Shown here: positions 44,870 through 53,681 of the stretch, piece by piece
Layout of the letters: every line of letters begins with the position of its first letter
How positions within the stretch are numbered: the stretch's first letter is position 1
NCBI GenBank assembly: GCA_013519935.1
Contig: JACDUA010000007.1
Span: 1-64,000 of the forward strand
DNA length: 64,000 bases
From: Ectothiorhodospiraceae bacterium WFHF3C12
GTDB lineage: Bacteria > Pseudomonadota > Gammaproteobacteria > Nitrococcales > Nitrococcaceae
Direction of reading: 5' to 3'
Position numbers and translations under genes: made by a program
Notes under the pieces: model-generated
Told to the model about the DNA's origin: nothing
Databases searched by the model: none
The model's input: only the letters and a program-made list of their open reading frames with translations

Positions 44870-47656
44870 ATGCCCAATTGCAAGGAGAGCGGCCCCTTGA
44901 GCGCGACACCCCAATCCCGGACCAGCCCCTCGGAGAGCCCCGAGAGCCGGCCGTGGCATGCCCTCTCCGGCGAGGAGGCTGTCGCCGCCCAGGGCGTCGA
45001 TCGTGACGGCCTGGACCCATCCGGGGCGGCGGAGCGCCTCGCAACTCACGGCCCCAACACGTTACCCGAGGCGCCCCGGCGGGGGCCGCTGGCGCGTTTT
45101 CTCTCCCAATTCAACAACGTGCTCATCTACGTGCTGCTGGCGGCCGGCGTCGGCACGCTGGCGTTGAGGCACTGGGCGGACGCCGCGGTGATCTTCGGCG
45201 TCGTGATCATCAACGCCATCGTCGGCTTCGTGCAGGAGGGCAAGGCCGAGCACGCGCTGGACGCCATCCGCGGCATGCTCTCCCACCAGGCCACCGTCAT
45301 TCGCGGCGGTCAGCGCCGGCAGGTGCCTGCCGAGGAGCTCGTCCCCGGCGATATCGTGCTGCTGGAATCCGGCGATCGGGTACCCGCGGACATGCGCCTG
45401 CTGGAGACCCGCTCGCTGCGCGTGCAAGAGGCGGCGCTGACCGGCGAGTCCCTGCCGGTGGACAAGTCCCTGGAGCCGGTGGCGGAGAAGGCCGACCTGG
45501 GTGATCGCACCTCCATGGCCTATTCCGGCACGCTGGTGGCGGCCGGGCGCGGCACCGGCGTGGTCGTGGCCACCGGCGCCGAGACCGAAATCGGCCGCAT
45601 CAGTACCATGCTCTCCGAAGTGCGGACCCTGCAGACGCCGCTGCTGGCGCAAATGGCCCAGTTTAGCCGCTGGCTGACCGGTGCGATCGTGGTGCTGGCC
45701 CTCCTGGTGTTCGGCTTCGGTGTGCTGGTGCGCGACTACACCGCCACCGAGATGTTCCTGGCGGCGGTGAGCCTGGCGGTCGCGGCCATCCCCGAGGGGC
45801 TGCCCGCCATCATGACCATTACCCTGGCCATCGGTGTGCAGCGCATGGCCCGGCGCAACGCCATCATCCGGCGGCTGCCGGCGGTGGAGACCCTGGGCTC
45901 CGTGTCGGTGATCTGCACCGACAAGACCGGCACGCTTACCCGCAACGAGATGACGGTACAGAGCATCGCAACGGCGGGGCGGCTGTTCGACGTCTCCGGA
46001 ATCGGCTATGCCCCGGAGGGCGAGATTCGACTGCGGGACGAGCCCGTGGGCACCCACGACTATCCGCTGCTGGAGCAGATGGTGCGTGGCGCCCTGCTGT
46101 GCTCCGACGCCGTGCTGCGCGAGGTGGACGGCGACTGGACCGTCGAGGGCGATCCCACCGAGGGCGCCATAATCGCGCTGGCGGGCAAGGCCGGCCTGGA
46201 CGGGGAGGCGGAGGCGGCGGTCTGGCCGCGCATCGATGTCATCCCGTTCGAGTCCGAGCACCGCTTCATGGCGACCCTGCACCACCACAGCAAGAGCGAC
46301 TCGGGCACCATCTACGTGAAGGGTGCGCCGGAGAAGCTGCTGTCCATGTGCAGCCTGCAGGCCGGGGAGTCCGGCGATGAGCCGCTGGACGCCGACTACT
46401 GGCACGAGCGCGTCGACGAGATCGCCGGCCGCGGGCAGCGGGTCCTGGCGCTGGCGGCGCGCCATACCCATAACGGCCACCGCAACCTGGATTTCGAAGA
46501 CGTCAGCGACGGCATGGTGCTGCTGGGGCTGTTCGGCCTGGCCGACCCGCCGCGGGAGGAGGCCATCCGGGCCATCGAGCGCTGCCGCAGTGCCGGTATC
46601 CGCGTGAAGATGATCACCGGCGATCACGTCAACACGGCGCGGGCCATTGGCGAGAGCGTGGGCCTGGAGAGCACCCGTGCGCTGTCCGGCCACGAGCTCG
46701 ACGAGATCGACGACGAGGTATTGCCGAGGGAGGCCGCGAAGACGGACGTCTTCGCGCGGGCCAGCCCGGAGCACAAGCTGCGCCTGGTCAAGGCGCTGCA
46801 GACCGGTGGCCAGGTGGTGTCCATGACCGGTGACGGCGTCAACGACGCCCCCGCGCTGAAGCGCGCCGACGTGGGCGTTGCCATGGGCCGAAAGGGCACC
46901 GAGGCCGCCCGGGAGGCCGCCGAGATGGTCCTGGCCGACGACAACTTCGCCTCCATCGCACACGCCGTGGAGGAGGGGCGGACGGTCTACGACAACCTCA
47001 AGAAATCCATCGCCTTCATACTGCCCACCAACGGCGGTGAAGCGCTGATGATCATCGCCGCGATCGCCATGGGCCGGCTGCTGCCCATCACGCCGGTACA
47101 GATCCTGTGGATCAACATGATCACCGCCGTGACCCTGGCCCTGGCGCTGGCCTTCGAGCCCACCGAGCGCGGCGTCATGAAACGACCGCCCCGGGCCTCT
47201 CATGAGCCATTGCTCTCCGGGTTCCTGATCTGGCGCATCGTCTTCGTCTCCGTGATCCTGCTTACGGGGACCACGGGGCTGTTCCTCTGGGAACGGGGCG
47301 TCGGCACCGACCTGGAGACCGCCCGGACAGTGGCCCTGAACACCCTGGTGCTGTTCGAGGCCTTCTACCTGATCAGTTGCCGTCAGCTCCATGAGCCCGC
47401 TTTCGGGCCGCAGCTGTTGCGCGGCGCCATGCCCTCGGCCATCGCCATCGTCACGGTCCTGCTCATGCAGCTGCTGATGACCTATACCACGCCGTTCCAG
47501 GCGCTGTTCGACACCCGGGCCCTGGATGGGGCCCAGTGGCTGCGCATCGTCGCCGTGGCCGCCAGCGTCCTGGTGCTTGTGGAGCTGGAGAAATGGGTCA
47601 TGGGCCGACATCGGCACGGCCCGGCGGACGCCTCGGCTCATGCCGCGCAGTCATAG
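44870..47656 (+). CDS. P-type cation-transporting ATPase (P2 type)
   Basis: 928 residues from ATG 44870; a TTG at 44897 behind AAGGAG is a plausible shorter start. Motifs: actuator LTGESLPV, TM4 AAIPEGLPA, phosphorylation site ICTDKTGTLT, nucleotide-binding KGAPE, hinge MTGDGVNDAPALKRADVGVAMG and ten helices. TM5 has NGGEA as in calcium pumps, but TM6 reads WINMITAVTLALALAFEP, with Ala where SERCA has the calcium-binding Asp. The ion is therefore uncertain (Ca2+, Na+ or Mn2+). It stands alone, divergent from the RND genes. Confidence 0.93.
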   Translation: MPNCKESGPLSATPQSRTSPSESPESRPWHALSGEEAVAAQGVDRDGLDPSGAAERLATHGPNTLPEAPRRGPLARFLSQFNNVLIYVLLAAGVGTLALRHWADAAVIFGVVIINAIVGFVQEGKAEHALDAIRGMLSHQATVIRGGQRRQVPAEELVPGDIVLLESGDRVPADMRLLETRSLRVQEAALTGESLPVDKSLEPVAEKADLGDRTSMAYSGTLVAAGRGTGVVVATGAETEIGRISTMLSEVRTLQTPLLAQMAQFSRWLTGAIVVLALLVFGFGVLVRDYTATEMFLAAVSLAVAAIPEGLPAIMTITLAIGVQRMARRNAIIRRLPAVETLGSVSVICTDKTGTLTRNEMTVQSIATAGRLFDVSGIGYAPEGEIRLRDEPVGTHDYPLLEQMVRGALLCSDAVLREVDGDWTVEGDPTEGAIIALAGKAGLDGEAEAAVWPRIDVIPFESEHRFMATLHHHSKSDSGTIYVKGAPEKLLSMCSLQAGESGDEPLDADYWHERVDEIAGRGQRVLALAARHTHNGHRNLDFEDVSDGMVLLGLFGLADPPREEAIRAIERCRSAGIRVKMITGDHVNTARAIGESVGLESTRALSGHELDEIDDEVLPREAAKTDVFARASPEHKLRLVKALQTGGQVVSMTGDGVNDAPALKRADVGVAMGRKGTEAAREAAEMVLADDNFASIAHAVEEGRTVYDNLKKSIAFILPTNGGEALMIIAAIAMGRLLPITPVQILWINMITAVTLALALAFEPTERGVMKRPPRASHEPLLSGFLIWRIVFVSVILLTGTTGLFLWERGVGTDLETARTVALNTLVLFEAFYLISCRQLHEPAFGPQLLRGAMPSAIAIVTVLLMQLLMTYTTPFQALFDTRALDGAQWLRIVAVAASVLVLVELEKWVMGRHRHGPADASAHAAQS

Positions 47657-47681
47657 GGGCCAGCGGCGCCATCACTTGAAA

Positions 47682-47975
47682 GGAATCGCCCCGGGGACGG
47701 GCCTCCCACAACTTCGCTGATGGCACGGAGGTTTCCGCCCGGTTGAGGAGCCGCCCGTGGCCGCGCCCGGGCTGCAAAGGGATCGCCCCGGGGACGGGCC
47801 TCCCACAACTTCGTTGATGGCACGGAGGTTTCCGCCCGGTTGAGGAGCCGCCCCTGGGCCGCGCCCGGGCTGCAAAGGGATCGCGGCGGGGGCGGGGCTT
47901 CCGCAACGCCGCTCATGGCCCGTTGGTCGCCATCCGGTTGTAAGAGCGGCCCCTGGCCGCGAACCGGACGTCGAA
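47682..47975. repeat. 97-98-bp tandem repeat, three copies
   Basis: Units start at about 47685, 47782 and 47880 (ATCGCCCCGGGGACGGGCC..). The first two are nearly identical; the third has diverged. Each unit contains the GGGACGGGCCTCCCAC REP arm and a GAGGAGCCGCCC..GGCCGCGCC arm, so a REP pair has itself been amplified in tandem. It begins 26 bp after the ATPase stop. Confidence 0.85.
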
Positions 47976-48036
47976 GAAACCGCTTGGGAGGATGCCATTT
48001 CTGCAGCTTCGGCGGTGGCACGCAGGTCCCGAACGG

Positions 48037-48136
48037 TTGTGGGAGCGACGTCCTCGTCGCGAAATTGCTGAGCCCGCCGTCGCCGCGCAATTTCATCCAC
48101 CGCGCAACCCTTGTAGGAGCGCCGCAAGGCGCGATC
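48037..48136. repeat. Two further REP hairpins
   Basis: TTGTGGGAGCGACGTCCTCG..TCGCG (48037-48066) folds as GCGACG-TCCT-CGTCGC. TTGTAGGAGCGCCGCAAGGC..GCG (48111-48136) folds as GCGCC-GCAA-GGCGC. GAAATTGC / GCAATTTC arms lie between them. No gene is seen in the whole 47657-48412 gap. Confidence 0.75.
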
Positions 48137-48412
48137 ACCCGGCACCCGGCAACCCGCGTCGCGCCTGCAGGCGTTGTTGCCTGCACGGGTCAGCGTGCCC
48201 GCGGCCATTTGACCTGAGTGCGAGTCGGAGCTAGAAATCCCTACGAGCTGAATGGGGCCCTCAGGGTGAGGGGCGTCAGTGTGTCGAAGGGTCCTCGGAC
48301 GGACCGGCACATCGCCTTCAGGGCGCGGGCTGGACCGGAGGCAGCCCCATTGCTCCACACGTGCCCACTGCCGGGCGCGCGGACACCGACGAGCGATGGA
48401 GGAATCCACGAA

Positions 48413-49294
48413 ATGCGATTCGCCAATATTCTGCATGAAGGTGAGCCCACCTGGGCGGTGGTGGACGGGGATGAGCTGGTCGTCCCCGGGGCCCTGGCGC
48501 TGGGTTGCCGCTCCGTGTCAAAGCTCGCGGCCCGCGGCGTCGAGACCGCGGTGGCCTGGGGGCAGCGCGTTCTGGACGACAGTCGCAGCGTCCGCGTTCC
48601 GGTGGGTGATGCCAGGCTGCTGGCGCCGATCCCCCGCCCGCCGAAGAACGTGATGTGTCTCGGGCTGAACTACGCGGCTCACGCCCAGGAGTCCGCCGCG
48701 GCGAAGGGCGACGACTTCCAGGCGCCGGAAGCCCCCGTTGTTTTCACCAAGGCCACCTCGTCCGTCGTCGGGCCGCACGACGATATAACCCTGGACCCGC
48801 GCATCACCGAGCAGCTGGACTGGGAAGTGGAGCTCGCCGTGGTCATCGGTGAGGGCGGGGCGCATATCCCGGAGCAAAAGGCCCTCGATCACGTCTTCGG
48901 CTACACGGTGGTCAACGACGTCTCCGCCCGAGACCGGCAGTTCCGGCACAAGCAGTTCTACCTCGGCAAGAGCATGAACGGCGCCTGTCCCATGGGGCCA
49001 TGGCTGGTGACGCGGGATGCCGTCGCGGACCCGCACGACCTGGTGATGGAATGCAGCGTCAACGGCGAGACGAAGCAGAAGGGCTCGACCGGCGATCTGA
49101 TCTTCAAGATCCCCTATATCGTGCACGTCCTCTCCACCGTGCACCCGCTGGAACCGGGGGACGTCATAGCGACAGGAACGCCCGATGGCGTCGGTTTCGC
49201 CCGCAAGCCGCCGGAGTTCCTGGCCGCCGGCGATGAGGTGGTGTGCACCGTCGACGGCATCGGCAGCATCCGGAACCGGATCGTCGGTGTCTGA
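48413..49294 (+). CDS. Fumarylacetoacetate hydrolase (FAH)-family protein
   Basis: 293 residues. The N-terminal cap MRFANILHEGEPTWAVVDGDEL is followed by the FAH core: NVMCLGLNYAAHAQES, TKATSSVVGPHDDI, the metal-binding glutamates in DWEVELAVVIG, the GYTVVNDVSARDRQ segment and GDVIATGTPDGVGFARKPP. Relatives hydrolyse or decarboxylate acylpyruvates from ring cleavage, or act as oxaloacetate decarboxylase/hydratase. ATG 48413 has GGAGGAA upstream. It precedes the LysR regulator and the liv-type operon on the same strand and likely belongs to that pathway. Confidence 0.92.
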   Translation: MRFANILHEGEPTWAVVDGDELVVPGALALGCRSVSKLAARGVETAVAWGQRVLDDSRSVRVPVGDARLLAPIPRPPKNVMCLGLNYAAHAQESAAAKGDDFQAPEAPVVFTKATSSVVGPHDDITLDPRITEQLDWEVELAVVIGEGGAHIPEQKALDHVFGYTVVNDVSARDRQFRHKQFYLGKSMNGACPMGPWLVTRDAVADPHDLVMECSVNGETKQKGSTGDLIFKIPYIVHVLSTVHPLEPGDVIATGTPDGVGFARKPPEFLAAGDEVVCTVDGIGSIRNRIVGV

Positions 49295-49298
49295 GTAA

Positions 49299-49318
49299 CC
49301 GGGCGCCGTTTCGCCCGG
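49299..49318. terminator. Hairpin after the FAH gene
   Basis: CCGGGCG-CCGTTT-CGCCCGG, a 7-bp perfect stem 5 bp after the stop codon. There is no T-run on the + strand. It may partially separate the FAH gene from the lysR gene. Confidence 0.45.
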
Positions 49319-49426
49319 CAGAGCCCGGCGCGCCTGACCCCGGTCGCGGGCGGCGGCGCTCCGTGGGACATTGGCAGGTGACGCCGCCGGGCACCCGGCA
49401 CGGCTACCGCCAGGGGAGCGCCATTC

Positions 49427-50338
49427 ATGGAAATCGGGTACCTGTACTTCGCCGAGGTGGCGCGGTTCGGCTCGATACGCCAGGCCGCCGAGCGGCTGCA
49501 CGTGTCCGCCTCGTCCGTGAGCCGGCAGATCGTCAAGCTGGAACACGAGCTTGGCACGCCGCTGATTTCCCGCCACGCCCAGGGCATCAAGCTCACCGAG
49601 GCCGGCGTGATCGTCGCCGAGTACGTGCAGAGCCATTCCCGCGAGTTCCAGCGGCTGAAGGCGGCGATCGACGACCTGAGGGACCTGCAACAGGGCCACG
49701 TCATCGTGTTCACCGTCGAGGGCATGCTGGGCGGCGCGCTGCCCCGGGCCCTGGCGCACTTCTCGGCGACGTATCCGGCCCTGACCTACGAGGTCTACGT
49801 CTCCGGCGCCGACGACGTCATGCAGGCGGTTGCCCGGGACCGTTGCGATATCGGCATATCCTTCAATCCCAACCCGCGCAACGAGGTCGAGGCGGTGGCG
49901 CGGTTCTCCCAGCCCGTGCTGGCGGTGATGGGGCCCGAGCACCCGCTCGCCGGTAGTTCGCAGCTGAGCCTGGGCGATCTGCTCTCCACGCGGGTCGCGG
50001 TGCCGGACAAGGTGTTCGGCATACGTCATATCGTCGACCAGGCGGCCAAGGAGGAGGACGTCAGCCTCCCGGTTGCCCTGGAAACGAACTCCATCGACAT
50101 GTTGCGCCAGTTCGCCCTCTACGGGCTGGGGGTGACGTTCATGCCTGCGTTCGCGTTCGAGCGGGAACTGTCCGCGGGAAAGCTCGTCGGCGTTCCGCTG
50201 CATCACCGTCTCATGCGCACGGCGACGACGCAGATCTGCAAACACCGGGATCTTGCCTTGACCTTCTCCGCACGGGCCCTGGCCAGGGTTCTGGTGGAGA
50301 GCTTCGGTCCGGAGCGCTGCGACTTCCGGACCATCTAG
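49427..50338 (+). CDS. LysR-family transcriptional regulator of the catabolic/transport locus
   Basis: 303 residues. The N-terminal winged HTH is standard (MEIGYLYFAEVARFGSIRQAAERLHVSASSVSRQIVKLEHELGTPLISRHAQGIKLTEAG), followed by a periplasmic-binding-like effector domain (LTYEVYVSGADDVMQAVARDRCDIGISF; FALYGLGVTFMPAFAF). It lies between the FAH gene and the transporter operon, all on one strand. A large dyad with a T-N11-A core lies upstream of the next gene, a plausible target. The effector is unknown. Confidence 0.9.
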   Translation: MEIGYLYFAEVARFGSIRQAAERLHVSASSVSRQIVKLEHELGTPLISRHAQGIKLTEAGVIVAEYVQSHSREFQRLKAAIDDLRDLQQGHVIVFTVEGMLGGALPRALAHFSATYPALTYEVYVSGADDVMQAVARDRCDIGISFNPNPRNEVEAVARFSQPVLAVMGPEHPLAGSSQLSLGDLLSTRVAVPDKVFGIRHIVDQAAKEEDVSLPVALETNSIDMLRQFALYGLGVTFMPAFAFERELSAGKLVGVPLHHRLMRTATTQICKHRDLALTFSARALARVLVESFGPERCDFRTI

Positions 50339-50445
50339 CGTCCCACCCCGCAGCTCAGCGTTCCGTAAATGACCGCGGGGTCCCCGCCCGCCATCCTGTC
50401 GGCCGCCCCGCGTGCTTCCCGCCGGACGGGCGTTAACCGGGCCTT

Positions 50446-50479
50446 CCGCGGTGGCGTTGCAATCACCGCAACACCGCGG
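50446..50479. promoter_or_regulatory. Candidate LysR binding dyad upstream of the transporter operon
   Basis: CCGCGG..GTTGC-AATCACC-GCAAC..CCGCGG, with the inner arms giving TGC-N7-GCA (a T-N11-A box). It lies 82-115 bp upstream of the substrate-binding-protein gene and downstream of lysR. Confidence 0.5.
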
Positions 50480-50560
50480 AGCAGAATCTCTACTTCCCTG
50501 CCACGGTAACCGCTGCTATCACTGTTCTTGTAGCGACACCAAATGTGAAGGGGGAGAGCG

Positions 50561-51778
50561 ATGCTTAAGAATCCCGTCAAGAACGCTACGGCCATTCTCG
50601 GCGCCATGCTGATGAGCACCCTCCTCGGCGTGGCGTCCTCCGCTTTCGCCGAAGACGTCATCCGTGTTGGCGCGCCCTTGCCACTCACCGGACCGCTGTC
50701 GCCGGAAGGCGAGAAACAGAAACGCGGTTACGACCTCTGGGCCAAGACCGTCAACGCCGAGGGCGGTATAAGCGTCGGCGGCAAGAGCTACCAGGTCGAG
50801 ATCGAGTACGTCGACTACGAGTCCAACACGCCCCGGGCGGTTCAGACCGCGGAGCGTTTGATCTCGGAGAACGACGTGGACTTCCTGTTCTCGCCGTTCG
50901 GCTCCGGCGCCACCAAGGCGGCGAGCGGCGTCTCCGAGCGTTACGGTATTCCCACCATTGCCGCGACCGCATCCTCCACCGCGGTGTACAACCAGGGTTA
51001 TCGCTATCTGTTCGGCACCTTTACCCCGAACGCAACGCTGACCGACCCTCTCGCCCGGCTCGTCAAGAACTCGGACGAGGAGATCGAGACGGTGGCGATC
51101 TACGCCCGCAACGACCTGTTCCCGCTCGCCATCGCCGAGGAGATGGAGAAATCCGCCAAGAAGCACGGCTTCGAGGTGGTCTCCTTCAGCGAGTACGCGA
51201 TCGGCACCATGGACCACGCTTCGGCGCTTACCGTGATGCGCCGGGAAGAGCCGGACTGGGTGTTCGCCACCGGCTACATCAACGATCTCATCCTGGTTCG
51301 CAAGCAGATGAGCGATCTGGGCCTGTCCCCGAAGGTTCTGACCATGATCGCCGGCCCGGCTTACCAGGAGTTCATCGACGCCACGGGCGATCTGTCGAAC
51401 AATGTCTCCAGCGCTGCCTGGTGGCATCCCGCCGTGGACTATGACGGCGAGGGCACCTTCGGAACGACCGATGCCTACCTTGAGGCCTTCAAGGAGGAAT
51501 ACGGCGCCCGGCCGGACTACGCCGAGGCCTCCGCGAGCGCCGCCGGCGTGATACTGCAGCTGGCCATTCAGCAGGCCGGCACCCTCGACCCGAAGGCGGT
51601 CCGTGACGCGCTGGCGAACATGGACACCACCACCTTCTACGGGCCGATCCGCTTTGGTGACACCGGTCAGATCGTGTCCCTGGAGCCGCCGGTGTTCCAG
51701 ATCCAGGATCGCGAGGCCAAGGTCATCTATCCGGACAGCGTCAAGCAGACCGATCTGCAGTTCGGCGGCATCGAGTAA
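50561..51778 (+). CDS. ABC transporter substrate-binding protein, branched-chain amino acid (LivK) type
   Basis: 405 residues. Signal peptide ILGAMLMSTLLGVASSAFAE, then a type-I periplasmic-binding fold (DVIRVGAPLPLTGPLSPEGEKQKRGYDLW; YESNTPRAVQTAERLISENDVDFLFSPFGSGATKA; IPTIAATASSTAVYNQGYRYLFGTF). The family imports branched-chain amino acids, amides and aromatic or organic acids. The context of catabolic enzymes suggests a non-standard ligand. GGGGGAG Shine-Dalgarno precedes the ATG. A hairpin separates it from the permease genes. Confidence 0.93.
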   Translation: MLKNPVKNATAILGAMLMSTLLGVASSAFAEDVIRVGAPLPLTGPLSPEGEKQKRGYDLWAKTVNAEGGISVGGKSYQVEIEYVDYESNTPRAVQTAERLISENDVDFLFSPFGSGATKAASGVSERYGIPTIAATASSTAVYNQGYRYLFGTFTPNATLTDPLARLVKNSDEEIETVAIYARNDLFPLAIAEEMEKSAKKHGFEVVSFSEYAIGTMDHASALTVMRREEPDWVFATGYINDLILVRKQMSDLGLSPKVLTMIAGPAYQEFIDATGDLSNNVSSAAWWHPAVDYDGEGTFGTTDAYLEAFKEEYGARPDYAEASASAAGVILQLAIQQAGTLDPKAVRDALANMDTTTFYGPIRFGDTGQIVSLEPPVFQIQDREAKVIYPDSVKQTDLQFGGIE

Positions 51779-51800
51779 GCCCGCCGCCAAGCCGCTGGAG

Positions 51801-51827
51801 CCGGGCGGGGCGAAGCGTCCCGCCCGG
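51801..51827 (+). terminator. Intercistronic hairpin after the binding-protein gene
   Basis: Perfect 9-bp stem CCGGGCGGG / CCCGCCCGG with a 9-nt loop and no T-run. Such hairpins commonly stabilise the binding-protein mRNA relative to the permease part of the operon. Confidence 0.6.
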
Positions 51828-51852
51828 TTCACCCAACCGGACGGCCAAGCTG

Positions 51853-52719
51853 ATGCTCTATCTGCAAGTTCTGATTAACGGTCTTGTGCTGGGGGGGCTT
51901 TACGCCTGTATCGCGGTCGGCTTCTCCCTGGTCTGGGGCGTGCTGAACGTCATCAATATCCTGCACGGCAGCTTCGTGATACTGGGCTCGTACGTGGCCT
52001 ATTTCGCCTACGTGCACCTGGGCATTCATCCGTTCTATTCCATCATTCTGGCCGGCGCGGTGCTGTTCGCCCTGGGCTATGCATTGCAGCTGGGCCTCAT
52101 TAACCGTGTCGTCGGCGCCCCAGTGCTGACCACGCTGGTGCTGACGTTCGGTCTCGACCTGCTGCTCAACAACGCCATGCTGGTGGCGTTCTCCGCCGAC
52201 TACCGTTCCATTCAGCTGGCCAATCCCCTCGGCCGCATGGACCTTGGCGAGGTGACGCTGCCGCTGGACCGAGTCGCCTCGATGCTGTTCGCCCTCGGAT
52301 TGACCGGTCTGCTCTACCTGCTGCTCGGGCGTTCCCGGATCGGCCGCGCCATCGTCGCCGTGCGCATGGACCGGGAGGCCGCCGCGCTGATGGGCGTCAG
52401 GGTCCGCCGGGTCTATGCGATCACCTTCGGCGTCGGCGCCATGATGGCCGGCGCCGCCGGCAGCCTGCTGGCCCTGATCTTCCCGATATCGCCGCTCAAC
52501 AGCAGCGAATTCCTCGGCATAGCGTTCGTGGTCTGTGTCATGGGCGGCCTGGGCAGCATCACCGGAGCGATGATCGGCGGCCTGGCCCTGGGCGTGATCG
52601 AAAGCTTCGCGGCGCTGTTCATAGGGCCCGAGCACGGCCTGACCATCGCGTTCACGCTGCTCATTCTCCTGTTGATGTTCAAACCCACGGGCATCATGGG
52701 CAGGAGGGGCTACGAATGA
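51853..52719 (+). CDS. Branched-chain amino acid-type ABC permease (LivH type)
   Basis: 288 residues, about eight helices. It has the LivH signature: LYLQVLINGLVLGGLYACIAVGFSLVWGVLNVINILHGSFVILGSY at the start, and the EAA-like loop with GRAIVAVRMDREAAALMGVRVRRVYAITFGVGAMMAGAAG. It forms the inner-membrane channel with the LivM-type partner. Its stop overlaps the next start (ATGA). Confidence 0.94.
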   Translation: MLYLQVLINGLVLGGLYACIAVGFSLVWGVLNVINILHGSFVILGSYVAYFAYVHLGIHPFYSIILAGAVLFALGYALQLGLINRVVGAPVLTTLVLTFGLDLLLNNAMLVAFSADYRSIQLANPLGRMDLGEVTLPLDRVASMLFALGLTGLLYLLLGRSRIGRAIVAVRMDREAAALMGVRVRRVYAITFGVGAMMAGAAGSLLALIFPISPLNSSEFLGIAFVVCVMGGLGSITGAMIGGLALGVIESFAALFIGPEHGLTIAFTLLILLLMFKPTGIMGRRGYE

Positions 52720-53681
52720 ACAAGAAGGCCGTCGTATCCGTCGCCGTGGTCGTTGCGATCATCGCCGCGCTGCCGGTGCTCGGCGACAATTACCTGATGC
52801 GCCTCGGCACGATGTTCGGCATGTACGCGACCCTCGCGCTTTCCTGGAACATCATCGGCGGCTACGCGGGCTATCCCTCGTTCGCCACCGCCGCGTTCTT
52901 CGGCCTCGGCGCCTATACCGGCGCGCTGCTGCAGGGCGCGGGCGTGCCGATGCCGCTGGCCTGGGTGGCCGCATGCGCCAGCGCCGCGCTATTCGCGGCG
53001 CTGCTCGGCCTCGCGATCCTTCACCTCAAGGGGCACTACTTCGCCATTGCGAGCCTGATCGTCGGTGAAGTCCTGGTGGAGGTGGCCACCTCGTGGCGCA
53101 GCCTGACCGGCGGCGGCATGGGGCTGAACCTGCCCGTGCTCCGCATGGGCGTGGAGGCGCAGTCGCGGCTGTTCTTCTGGTCCATGTACACCCTCGGCGT
53201 CCTGGCGCTGCTGATGAACTGGCTCGTCGCGCGAAGCCGTCTCGGTTTCGGCCTCAACTGTATCCGCCAGAACGAGGACGCCTCGGCCATGGTCGGGATC
53301 AACACCAAGCGCTACAAGGTCATGGCCTTTACGTGCTCGGCGGTGCTGGTCGGTGGCGCCGGGGCGATGTACGCCTCCTGGGTCTATTACATCGAGCCGC
53401 CGGACGTCTTCGACGTGTTGACGTCGGTCAAGCCCATCGTCATGGCGCTGCTCGGCGGGGCCGGCACCGTCCTGGGGCCGGCGATCGGCGCGGGCGTATT
53501 CCTGGTCATGGAAGAGGTGGTCTGGCGGAACTTCCTAGATGTCCATTCGGCGATACTCGGCATCCTCATCGTCGCGCTCATCTTCCTGCTGCCCAACGGC
53601 CTGCTCGGCCTGGCCATCCGGCGCAGGAAGGCGGCTATCGTGGCCAGGCTGCCGACGCTCGCGAAGAGGCGGAAGGCATGA
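52716..53681 (+). CDS. Branched-chain amino acid-type ABC permease (LivM type)
   Basis: 321 residues, about ten helices. LivM-type features are LALSWNIIGGYAGYPSFATAAFFGLGAYTGALL and the cytoplasmic loop GFGLNCIRQNEDASAMVGINTKRYKVMAFTCSAVLVGGAGAMYA. Partner of the preceding permease; overlaps it by 4 bp and overlaps the next ATPase gene by 4 bp, so translation is coupled through the operon. Confidence 0.94.
   Translation: MNKKAVVSVAVVVAIIAALPVLGDNYLMRLGTMFGMYATLALSWNIIGGYAGYPSFATAAFFGLGAYTGALLQGAGVPMPLAWVAACASAALFAALLGLAILHLKGHYFAIASLIVGEVLVEVATSWRSLTGGGMGLNLPVLRMGVEAQSRLFFWSMYTLGVLALLMNWLVARSRLGFGLNCIRQNEDASAMVGINTKRYKVMAFTCSAVLVGGAGAMYASWVYYIEPPDVFDVLTSVKPIVMALLGGAGTVLGPAIGAGVFLVMEEVVWRNFLDVHSAILGILIVALIFLLPNGLLGLAIRRRKAAIVARLPTLAKRRKA

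Noticed and set aside
45062-47641. 859-codon minus-strand ORF over the P-type ATPase
   Set aside because: Antisense shadow; His/Gln/Gly-rich translation with no motif, while the plus strand has all P-type ATPase motifs.
47682-47975. CRISPR array
   Set aside because: Units are 97-98 bp with no spacer diversity; they are tandem REP-containing repeats and no cas genes are present.
47657-48412. Several short ORFs across the repeat region after the ATPase
   Set aside because: They translate the repeats themselves in several frames and repeat the same peptide; not genes.
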